A stretch of DNA of 64,000 nucleotides, taken from positions 1 through 64,000 of the forward strand of contig JALXBF010000039.1 in the NCBI GenBank assembly GCA_026991575.1, given 5' to 3'. Source of the DNA: Planctomycetota bacterium. GTDB taxonomy: Bacteria; Planctomycetota; Planctomycetia; JALXBF01. Positions 40,401-48,708 of the stretch are shown here, piece after piece. The notes under the pieces are model-generated. The model saw nothing but the letters and a program-made list of their open reading frames with translations, did not search any database and had not been told where the DNA came from. Within the stretch, counting starts at the first letter, position 1, and the number at the start of each line of letters is the position of its first letter. The translations under genes and the position numbers were made by a program.

Positions 40401-40946
40401 GGAGTGGACTTGCGTGCGTACCACAAGTTCTGCCGGCGCGCGCTCGATGCCGAGCTCTCGTGCCAGGAATTCATTGATCGCGGCGATCGGCTCATCGCCG
40501 CTGCGTGCCAGTTGCTGGAGCACACTCTGTTGCCGGCGATCGACCGAGGCTGTGGCAAGGAAACGCACCAGCGGTTCGCTGATGCCGATCAAGTTGACCT
40601 GCGCGGCCAGTGCCCGCTGGCGGCCCTGCTCGTCCACCACAGACACAACGCACGGCGTGATCACGGTGGCTGCGCCGGAGCGTACACCGCGCAGGCGAAC
40701 CAGCTCACCGGCCGCACGTTCCGTCACCAGACGGCGTCCGAGGACGGCTACGCGCGTCGGGCCGATGCGGCGCAAGGCAAGCGTCTCCAGGGAGCGCTGC
40801 ACGCTGTGGGCCACTTGAAGAGAGCCGCTGATGACCAGCGCGGCGATTGCCAGGGCGAGGCCCGCGACCAGGTGCATCGCTCGGTAGTAACACAGGCCAC
40901 GGACCGTTAACCCGAGCAGCGTCAGCCTGGCTGGTTTTCCGGACAC
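37491..40946 (-). CDS. Large FtsX-like ABC permease (about 1150 aa)
   Basis: N-terminal TM, long periplasmic region, C-terminal FtsX-like TM bundle ([35 protein letters not shown]). Confidence 0.88.
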   Translation of the reverse strand: [1151 protein letters not shown]

Positions 40947-42067
40947 AGCAGCGTCGTCTCCGAATCGGTACGCTTGCCCTCGGCTTCGGTCAGTTCATAA
41001 GCGAGGCTTTTCCATGGTAGCCGACCGGGACTGTGGCCTGCCTGGGTGGCGCGACCGATGCGCAGCAGGAAGCCAAGTCGCTCACCGTTGAGCCCGGGGA
41101 TCAGCTGACTGATACGTGCTTGCAGCTCGTCAACCGCCGCGTACGGCAGCAACTGATGTCGTGCCATGTTGTGCAACACCGGCAGCGACATCATCGGCTG
41201 GGCCACGACATGCTCGCGGGTGAGAATAAGCCAGAACAGTTGGACGAGCATGCCGATAAGCACATCGGTGGTCGGATGCCAGTCCGGAGCGATTACAGCC
41301 GCTACCGCCGGGCTGCCAGCCACGAGCCGGTAGGTGCGCGCGGCCACGGAAGAGGGAAACAGAAGGTAACGTAGCACCCGGGGCGGGAGCTTCAGACAGA
41401 ACCGCAGCAGGCTGGTCTGAGTCCGTGCCAGGGCAAGCGTCTCCAGGGGCAGACCTTCCGGCGCGTCCGCCCCCCCGCATTGCTCCGCCTTCCGAATCGC
41501 ATCCAGGAACGCGGCTCGTGCCGCGTCGTCGCCGAAAAGTACCCGGTCCGCTCTGCTGATGACCTCGGCAACGGCGCGGATCACGGCCGGCTCGGTGATC
41601 AGCTCGACACGCAAGGCGGCGGTGGCTGCGTCGGACAGCCCCAGGCAGCGGGTCCACGCCAGAAATTGACGCGTCGCCTCGGCGGCCAACCGTGCGAGGT
41701 CCCCCCCCCTGAGCTCCCCTCCGAACGGCGCCCGGTTCGTGTATCGGATCCGCAGAATCGGCGGAATCTCGCCCGGCGGCTCTGCCGCAGGCAGGTCCGA
41801 GACCACAATGGTGCCGCCGGTGTGGATCTGCATGGGTGGAAACGGTCGACTGTTGTGCTGGTGGGTGTAGAGGACGTTGGCAAGGAACGCTCCCAGGCTG
41901 ATCCGCGCCATCGTATTGCCCGCGTTCATCGGGCTCGGATCGCGGGCCGGGTCGCAGCCAAGCGCGATGATGCCACGGGAACGGTCAAGCCCGAATGCCC
42001 AGGGCTGGAGATTGTCGCCGGAAGGGGCCAGCATACCGGCTGTCATCCATGTATCCAGCCAGTCCAT
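40922..42067 (-). CDS. Nitroreductase-family protein (divergent, Acg-like)
   Basis: MLAPSGDNLQPWAFGL, ISLGAFLANVL, RYTNRAPFG. Confidence 0.75.
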   Translation of the reverse strand: MDWLDTWMTAGMLAPSGDNLQPWAFGLDRSRGIIALGCDPARDPSPMNAGNTMARISLGAFLANVLYTHQHNSRPFPPMQIHTGGTIVVSDLPAAEPPGEIPPILRIRYTNRAPFGGELRGGDLARLAAEATRQFLAWTRCLGLSDAATAALRVELITEPAVIRAVAEVISRADRVLFGDDAARAAFLDAIRKAEQCGGADAPEGLPLETLALARTQTSLLRFCLKLPPRVLRYLLFPSSVAARTYRLVAGSPAVAAVIAPDWHPTTDVLIGMLVQLFWLILTREHVVAQPMMSLPVLHNMARHQLLPYAAVDELQARISQLIPGLNGERLGFLLRIGRATQAGHSPGRLPWKSLAYELTEAEGKRTDSETTLLCPENQPG

Positions 42068-42098
42068 CGGCTCGTCTCCTCGGAAACTACTGCCTGCG

Positions 42099-43643
42099 CT
42101 AGGCGTCCTCTTGCTGGACCAGGGCGAGCGCACGCTCGAGCCGCTGGAGCGCGCGCTCTTTACCGAGGATCTCGACTAGCTCGAACACTCCCGGACCAAT
42201 CGTCTGTCCGGACGTGGCCACCCGAAGCGGGTGAATCACCTTGCCAGCACCGACGCCGAGCTCCTCAGCCAGGCCACGTACCACCTCTTCGATGTGCGCC
42301 GCGTCGAACGGTTCCAGGCCGGCTAGTCGCTCGCGCAACCGGGCCAGCACAACCGGCACGTGCTCTTTGAGCAACACCTTCTGGACCGCCTTGGGGTCAT
42401 AATCAACCTCGTCCTTGAAAAAGAACCCCCCGTACACGATGACGTCGGTGAACACCTTCATGCGATCACCGAGTGCTTCGATCACGCGCCGGATCAGGCT
42501 CCTGGTCGACTCGTCGACCGGGTCACCGACAAGCCCGGCTCGCTGGAGAAAGGGAATCGTGCCGGCGACTTTCTGCTCCAGCGGCAGCTCGCGCATGTAC
42601 TCGCCTTGAAGCCAGTAGAGCTTGTCCGGATCAAAGCTAGCAGGGCTCTTATGGATGCGTTCTAAAGAAAAGTTCTCGATGAGCACCTGGCGGGGGATCT
42701 TCTCCGTGCGGTCATCCAGTGACCAGCCCAGTCGGGCCAGCCCGTTCAGAACGGCATCGGGCAAGTAGCCCAGGTGGATGTAATAGTCCAGCATCACCGG
42801 ACTGGGCACCTCCTCCGGCTTAAAGCCCAGCTTCAGGAACCGTGCCACGTTCTCCTCCGTCTGGTACCGCTCCAGATGCCGCTTGGACAGTTTCGCCTTC
42901 GATCCCGGTGCGGCCACGTACGGCACGTGAGCGAACTGCGGGGGAGTGATGTCGAACGCCTCGTACAGCAGCAGCTGCACGAACGTGTTCGTGAGGTGTT
43001 CCTGAGCGCGGATGACGTGGGTAATCTGCATGCTAGCATCGTCGACGACGGTGGCGAAGTTGTACAGCGGCATGCCATTGGCCCGGACGAGAACCACGTC
43101 GCCAATGTCGTTGGTGTTGCGCTCCACAGGGCCAAGCACCACGTCGACGAACCGAATCACCCGGTCCGGCTCCACCTTCAGGCGCAGCACGTAGGGCATG
43201 CCGGCCTCGATCCGCCGCTGCTGCTCCTGTGTGGGTAACGCACGGCACCGCCCGCTGTAGCGGTACGGTCGCTTCGCCTGTCGAGCCTCTTGCCGCTCGC
43301 GCTCGATCTCTTCCGGGGTACAGAAGCACGGATAGGCGCGGCCGCGGCTGCGCAGCCGTTCGGCGAACTCACGGTAGACCTCCAACCGTTGGGATTGGTA
43401 ATAGGGCCCGTGTGGGCCGTCGACGCCCGGTCCCTCGTCCCAGTGAAGCCCCAGCCAGCGGAGGCCGGCCAGGATCGGCTCCAGCGCCTCCTCGCGGTGA
43501 CGCTCCACGTCAGTGTCGTCGATCCGAAGCACAAACTGGCCGCCAAAGCGGCGGGCCAGCGCCCAGTTGAAGATCGCGGTGCGCACACCACCGATGTGCA
43601 GGTAACCGGTCGGGCTGGGTGCAAAACGGGTTCGTACAGTCAT
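42099..43643 (-). CDS. gltX: Glutamyl-tRNA synthetase
   Basis: RFAPSPTGYLHIGGVRTAIFNWALAR, LRIDDTDVER, GSKAKLSKRH. Confidence 0.97.
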   Translation of the reverse strand: MTVRTRFAPSPTGYLHIGGVRTAIFNWALARRFGGQFVLRIDDTDVERHREEALEPILAGLRWLGLHWDEGPGVDGPHGPYYQSQRLEVYREFAERLRSRGRAYPCFCTPEEIERERQEARQAKRPYRYSGRCRALPTQEQQRRIEAGMPYVLRLKVEPDRVIRFVDVVLGPVERNTNDIGDVVLVRANGMPLYNFATVVDDASMQITHVIRAQEHLTNTFVQLLLYEAFDITPPQFAHVPYVAAPGSKAKLSKRHLERYQTEENVARFLKLGFKPEEVPSPVMLDYYIHLGYLPDAVLNGLARLGWSLDDRTEKIPRQVLIENFSLERIHKSPASFDPDKLYWLQGEYMRELPLEQKVAGTIPFLQRAGLVGDPVDESTRSLIRRVIEALGDRMKVFTDVIVYGGFFFKDEVDYDPKAVQKVLLKEHVPVVLARLRERLAGLEPFDAAHIEEVVRGLAEELGVGAGKVIHPLRVATSGQTIGPGVFELVEILGKERALQRLERALALVQQEDA

Positions 43644-44308
43644 CGTCCGCTCACGGATCGGCCGTCCTGTTCGGTGAGGCATCCTATCACCCAACGGCCA
43701 ACATGAGCAACGGGAGATCGTTGAGTTTCCTCCGGCTCCCACTCGGCTCTGGCCCACGCGCTACCGAAGCAGGTTGCTGGAACGCGGCTCGGGGAGAGCC
43801 GGCGGATGAACGACTTGTCGACGACCCACACGCAGGAATTTGCTGCGTCCGCCGGCGCCGTCCAACCACCGTAGCAGGCAGGGCCGGAAAGGCCCACTGC
43901 CCGCCTTCTCCACGCAAGCCATTGCACGAGGTTGCGTTCCTCACGAACATGCGATCGGCCGCCCAGACCCACGCGCTGCCGGCTAGCGGCAGCAGCCCAT
44001 CGGTACCGTCGCCTGGCCAGCCGCGCCGGAAGAGCTGCGGTCGGGCCGCGGCCACGAAGAGCCGGCATGCTGGCCAGTGCTTCTTCAGAATGGCCGAAGC
44101 ACTGGTTCACTGCCTGCCTCCGGCCCCAGCGTCCCTCTTGCTGGGCCACGGCACGACGACGCTTTTCATGGCAGGGTGCGCGACGCGGTCCGCGAACCGA
44201 CGCAACCGATGCCGTCAGAAGCTGGCACGGTGGCTAGTAGTACAGGCCGGTCAGGCCAGCCGGGCCGTGCCACCGACTCGGGCGTGCGCACAGAAAAATC
44301 CCGCCCCA

Positions 44309-44325
44309 CTGGCACGATTGTTGCA
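44309..44325 (+). promoter_or_regulatory. Sigma-54 (-24/-12) promoter CTGGCACGATTGTTGCA
   Basis: Full match to YTGGCACGrNNNTTGCW; GG and GC separated by exactly 10 nt; about 180 nt upstream of the FlgM-like gene. Confidence 0.8.
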
Positions 44326-44397
44326 AGAGCCTATCCTCCGGCTGGTCGCTGATCAAGCGGTTCGTGGCCTGATCCGATGACGAAACACGGCGTTCGC

Positions 44398-44455
44398 ACT
44401 TGCTGGGAGGCAAGTTCGGGTCTTGAAACAACGGCAATGCCGGGAGGCCGCATTG
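44398..44455 (+). promoter_or_regulatory. Two tandem leader hairpins displaying GGGAG in their loops
   Basis: ACTTGC-TGGGAG-GCAAGT (44398-44415) and CAATGC-CGGGAGGCC-GCATTG (44435-44455) between the sigma-54 promoter and the ATG at 44509. Confidence 0.45.
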
Positions 44456-44508
44456 TAGCGCTTACAGCGACGATTGCTTCGTGGCACGCCATCGGCGAGG
44501 AGGACACC

Positions 44509-44763
44509 ATGGAGATCCACAGTGCACATGGTCTGCGAGCTCCCGAACCGGCATTGCGCCGGCTGAACACCCGCCGCAGCGCTACGGCAGCTACCTCTGC
44601 GGCCTACGCCGACGAGCTGGAACTGTCGCTGGCCGATGCCGCGGTGCGCCGGTCCCTGCGAATCGCGCAGATCCAGGAAGAGATCGCGGCCGGCACGTAC
44701 GACTCGATCGAGCGGCTCGCTGCGACGGTGTATCGCCTGGTTAACGAGCTGAACCTGGATTAG
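44509..44763 (+). CDS. FlgM-like (anti-sigma-28 family) small protein
   Basis: VRRSLRIAQIQEEIAAGTYDSIERLAATVYRLVNELNLD resembles the FlgM C-terminus; GAGGAG SD upstream of ATG. Confidence 0.72.
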   Translation: MEIHSAHGLRAPEPALRRLNTRRSATAATSAAYADELELSLADAAVRRSLRIAQIQEEIAAGTYDSIERLAATVYRLVNELNLD

Positions 44764-44970
44764 CGCCGCCACTCGCCGCAGCAGAGCCCGCTCGAGCAAG
44801 CCAGAGCGACGCACCTGCATCGAGCACCTCTGCGATCTGTGCGCCCCCGTGCGACGGCCCTACGCCACCCCCCGGTCCATCCCCGCTCGGTCCGGCAGAG
44901 CCGTGACTTTTCGGCCGCCAGGCCCGATACTAAAACGGGCCTTGCAGAACCGATTCGGGAGGCGACGCGA

Positions 44971-45456
44971 TTGGAAACCCGCAGGGACCATGACCCGGCC
45001 AGCAGCGCCGAGGAAAAGTTCGCCGAGTACCTCGCGTTGCGAGGCAAACGGCTCTCGCGCGCGCAGCGTGAGCTGGTGCGGTACATCTTCAGCTATCACG
45101 ACCACTTTACCGCCACCAAGCTCATCGACGATATCCGCGCCAAAGGCATGAAGATCAGCCGCGCCACCGTCTACCGCACCCTGGCACGGCTGGTCGACGC
45201 TGGTCTACTGCGAACGCATCGCTTCGAAGACCAGGTGGCCTACGAACACCAGTACGGCTACCCGGAACACGATCACCTCTACTGCCGCAACTGCGGCAAG
45301 ATCGTGGAGTTTACCGCTCCACAGCTCGCCGAGCTGCGCGAACACGTCGCGCGCGAACACCGATTCCGGGCCCAAAGCCACCGCTTCATCATCACTGGCC
45401 TGTGCGAAAGCTGCGCATTGCAGCAGGCCAGACGGCGCAAGGTCGACTTCATCTAA
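44971..45456 (+). CDS. Fur-family transcriptional regulator
   Basis: KISRATVYRTLARLVDAGLLRTHRFED..., EHDHLYCRNCGKIVEF, GLCESC. TTG start at 44971 preceded by GGGAGG. Confidence 0.9.
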   Translation: METRRDHDPASSAEEKFAEYLALRGKRLSRAQRELVRYIFSYHDHFTATKLIDDIRAKGMKISRATVYRTLARLVDAGLLRTHRFEDQVAYEHQYGYPEHDHLYCRNCGKIVEFTAPQLAELREHVAREHRFRAQSHRFIITGLCESCALQQARRRKVDFI

Positions 45457-45490
45457 CGGAACCGCCCCACCGGCCCGGCACCGCTACCAG

Positions 45491-46474
45491 CTATGAGCCG
45501 CTCGTGATGGTCTCGATACCCAGCAGCCTGAAATCGCTCGCCAACCCACCGTCGTCTTCGTACGTGTCCGTGCCCGGACCGCCATGCACGGTCAGCACCC
45601 CGTAGCAGGCACCGGCGTACGAGGCAAGATCATCGCCCGAGCCGAGCAGAATAAAGGCGTTCTGGCCAAAGACCGCCGAATCGTACACCTCCACCGTATC
45701 ACCACCCGAACCGGCAAAAACGTATGTCCTGCCCTCATACATCCCTTTCAACTCGACGCTGTCCGCACCCCCTCCGGTAAAGATGAGTAGCTCGCCAGCT
45801 ACTGCAGAACCGGTCCCCAGCTCCACGTGGTCCTCACCAAGATTGGCCGCAATCGTCAGCACGGCGCCAAAGTCCCCGTTCAAGTCAGCATGGTTGTTGC
45901 CATGGCCCAGGTTGATCAGCGCACCGCGTCCAACGGTCGCATTCAGCCCCATCTCCACTATGTCATCGCCCTGGCCCATCAGCGCAAGTAGCCCTCGATC
46001 CACGTCGCCATTCAGCGTGAAGGTGTCGTTGCCGGAGCGGCCCCGGACGATCAAGTTCCGTTCGATGCGGCTGCTTCCGGCCAGCGTCAAGGCGTCGTTG
46101 CCACCACCGAGGTCAACCACCGCCGTGCGGCGAACGTTGCCGCCCAGCACGGTGACGGTATCATTGCCGCGACCGGTCGTCACCAACAGCGCCCGCATGA
46201 TGTCGCTGTTGGACAGATCGATCGTGACGTTGTCATGGACGACTGCGTTGTGTCTGCCGATGATGACCCGCACGGACTTGGTCACTCCCGCAAACGTCCC
46301 CACTTCGACCCCGTCATCGACCACCCGGAACTCCCCGATGTCGACGCTGTTGATCTCGACCGCTCCATCAGGCCTGCCCCAGACGACCAGATTGCCCCCG
46401 ACCACCTTGGCGGACACGGTCAGTAGCTCGCGTGGCTCAAGCCGCTCGACCTGCAGGCGAACACGTTTGCGCAT
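45491..46474 (-). CDS. LEPR-XLL domain surface protein with GxGxD-rich tandem repeats
   Basis: MRKRVRLQVERLEPRELLTVSA then about 10 repeats of 21-24 aa with G-x-G-[ND]-[DN]. Confidence 0.8.
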   Translation of the reverse strand: MRKRVRLQVERLEPRELLTVSAKVVGGNLVVWGRPDGAVEINSVDIGEFRVVDDGVEVGTFAGVTKSVRVIIGRHNAVVHDNVTIDLSNSDIMRALLVTTGRGNDTVTVLGGNVRRTAVVDLGGGNDALTLAGSSRIERNLIVRGRSGNDTFTLNGDVDRGLLALMGQGDDIVEMGLNATVGRGALINLGHGNNHADLNGDFGAVLTIAANLGEDHVELGTGSAVAGELLIFTGGGADSVELKGMYEGRTYVFAGSGGDTVEVYDSAVFGQNAFILLGSGDDLASYAGACYGVLTVHGGPGTDTYEDDGGLASDFRLLGIETITSGS

Positions 46475-46770
46475 GGCATCATCTCCACGGTTACGATGGT
46501 GTAACGCAAGCTCGGACCGCTGGCGAAATGCACGACGACCCCCGGCGACCGCGATCACTATAGCGGGGACGGCTTGGGGTGTCGAGCCGGGCTTCTGATC
46601 GCGGTAACCACGGCGCCCCGGGACACCAGCAGCCCGCGAGCGTACCGGCCAGCCACGACGGCAACCCATCCAACCTCACAAAGCCGGACCGCAGCCTGCA
46701 AAAGGCCGACGGTGCGACAGGCATGCGGCACGCACTGCCACGAAGCCAGCGATTTAGCCGGAGCAGTCCG

Positions 46771-47148
46771 ATGAGCAGCAAGGCACCGACCATAGCGGCA
46801 GCCGTACTGACTCAGACCAACATGGTGGTGCTGACCGACTGGCTGCACGCTGCTCTCGCTCAGCACAACGCCTCGCCGAGCGCGCCTGCCGCAGCACGGC
46901 AACTGCTAACGTTGCTGGCCGACGGCGACCATGCCGGTTGGAACGTGGCGGTTGCCGTGTTCGCCGAACCCGAACACGTTTGCCTCGCCTTCGATTGCAT
47001 CCCGCTCGCACAGCAAGACCCGGCAGCGTACGGACGCGCGCTCTCGCACCATTCGTGGCAGGCCAACGTGACGGTGACGGTCCAGTGGGGGCCACAGCAC
47101 CTGCGCGCTCTCCTGCGCGTGCCGCATGGCTGCGTGTCCGAACATTGA
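46771..47148 (+). CDS. Hypothetical protein
   Basis: 125-aa ORF with coding-like composition; an overlapping minus-strand ORF looks arginine-rich and shadow-like. Confidence 0.5.
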   Translation: MSSKAPTIAAAVLTQTNMVVLTDWLHAALAQHNASPSAPAAARQLLTLLADGDHAGWNVAVAVFAEPEHVCLAFDCIPLAQQDPAAYGRALSHHSWQANVTVTVQWGPQHLRALLRVPHGCVSEH

Positions 47149-47216
47149 AGGCCCTCCAGCAGCTTCTCCTCGGTAGCAGACGGAACGGGCGGGGGGTCAT
47201 TGCCGGCCCTGGCCGG

Positions 47217-48074
47217 CTAACGCTTGCTCTTCCGTCTAGCGGGCCGCCGTCGTGCCGAAGTGCCTCGTGCGGTGGTCGTGACATCGGACCTGTAGTCAGG
47301 CGCCGGACCGTGCCGCCGGCTGGTACGGCTGCGAACCACGCGACTGTACCGCTGCGCCAGGCGCGGATCACCTTCGCGTGCAAGCATCCGAGAGAGCCGA
47401 TCCGCTTCGCGCAGCGGCTCCGGTATGCGGTACTTCCCGCTTGAGGCGGCCAGCGTGATCTGAATGGCGCTAGCCAGGTCCACCAGGTGGCCCACCGAGA
47501 CAAACACGGGCCGCACGCCGGATCGCGTGCGTACGGCAGCGCCGACGACTTCGTCCCCGTCGCGCAACGGAGTCCACTCGCCGCGCTCAGGCGTCGGTTC
47601 TTCGTACTGGCCCACAAGCACACTTTTCGCGCAGCCCACGCTGGGCATCTCGAGCAAGACGCCCAGGTGGCAGGCCAGTCCGAAGCGGCGCGGGTGAGCG
47701 TAGCCGTGGCCGTCCACTAGCAAGCAGTCGGGCCGCACGGCCAGCTGCTCTAGAGCCGCCAGCAGCGCGGGCGCTTCCCGAAACGACAGCAGCCCGGGCA
47801 CGTACGGAAACGTAACAGGCAGCACCGCCACCGAGCGGTCTATCAGCTCCAGTGGGGTCAGCCGGTAGACGGCGACAACGGCGTAGACGTGGCTTCGTCC
47901 CGGCCCAAAGGCCACGTCCAGCCCGGCCACAGTCTCAGGGGGACGAAGCAGCCGGTCCATCCTGACCCGCCCAGCCAGCTCCCGTTGAAGCTGAATCGCT
48001 TCGGCCGGAGTCAGGTTCCAGTCATGGCGGGCAGCCTGTGTGGTTCCGGTCACGTTCGCTCCGCTGGCGGCCAT
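47217..48074 (-). CDS. nfi: Endonuclease V with basic C-terminal tail
   Basis: VAGLDVAFG..., YVPGLLSFREAPALLAAL, CLLVDGHGYAHPRRFGLACHLGVLL, GCAKSVLVG. Confidence 0.92.
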   Translation of the reverse strand: MAASGANVTGTTQAARHDWNLTPAEAIQLQRELAGRVRMDRLLRPPETVAGLDVAFGPGRSHVYAVVAVYRLTPLELIDRSVAVLPVTFPYVPGLLSFREAPALLAALEQLAVRPDCLLVDGHGYAHPRRFGLACHLGVLLEMPSVGCAKSVLVGQYEEPTPERGEWTPLRDGDEVVGAAVRTRSGVRPVFVSVGHLVDLASAIQITLAASSGKYRIPEPLREADRLSRMLAREGDPRLAQRYSRVVRSRTSRRHGPAPDYRSDVTTTARGTSARRRPARRKSKR

Positions 48075-48099
48075 AACAGGTGGTGCTATCGGGGGCTTG

Positions 48100-48699
48100 T
48101 CAGCTCAGTGTGCCCTTGGTCGACGGAATGTCACGGATCCGAGGATCCAGGTCGACCGCCTGACGCAGCGCCCGAGCCGTCGCCTTGAACACCGCTTCGG
48201 CAATGTGGTGAGAGTTGCGGCCATGATGTAGGAGCACGTGCAGGTTCAAGCCGGCGTTGTTGCTGAACGCACGCCAGAACTCCTCCATCAACTCCAGCGG
48301 AAACTCGCCGACACGTTCCGTCGGGAACGCGACGCACCAGACCAGGAAAGGGCGCCCGCTGAGGTCAACGGCGGCCGTGACCAGCGCTTCCTCCATCGGC
48401 ACGGTAGCGGATCCGAAACGGCGAATGCCCCGTTTCTCGCCCAGCGCCTCGGCCAGTGCCTGTCCCAACACAATGCCCACGTCTTCGACCGTGTGGTGAG
48501 CGTCCACCTCGAGGTCACCGCGTGCCGAGAGCTGGAGGTCGAAGGCGGCATGGCGAACCAGCGTCTTGAGCATGTGGTCAAAGAAACCGATACCGGTAAA
48601 GACCTGCGCTGCGCCTGTGCCGTCCAGGCTCAGTTCAAGCTGGATCTCGGTTTCGAGCGTCTTGCGGGAAAGCGACGTCTTGCGTGCCGCGTCGGTCAT
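48100..48699 (-). CDS. hisB: Imidazoleglycerol-phosphate dehydratase
   Basis: TGIGFFDHMLKTLVRHAAFDLQL, DAHHTVEDVGIVLGQAL, GRNSHHIAEAVFKATARALRQAV. Confidence 0.96.
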   Translation of the reverse strand: MTDAARKTSLSRKTLETEIQLELSLDGTGAAQVFTGIGFFDHMLKTLVRHAAFDLQLSARGDLEVDAHHTVEDVGIVLGQALAEALGEKRGIRRFGSATVPMEEALVTAAVDLSGRPFLVWCVAFPTERVGEFPLELMEEFWRAFSNNAGLNLHVLLHHGRNSHHIAEAVFKATARALRQAVDLDPRIRDIPSTKGTLS

Positions 48700-48708
48700 G
48701 AACCACTC

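Noticed and set aside
43974-43995. GCTGCCGGCTAGCGGCAGC palindrome
   Set aside because: 7-bp stem is expected by chance several times in 64 kb of high-GC sequence, and nothing else marks the site.
43640-44149. Minus ORFs of 169 and 122 aa in the gap upstream of gltX
   Set aside because: Low-complexity Arg/Ala/Trp-rich frames with no motif; not supported as genes.
44223-44238. Second TGGCACG upstream of the sigma-54 element (CTGGCACGGTGGCTAG)
   Set aside because: The -12 half (TTGC) is missing, so it is not a sigma-54 promoter.
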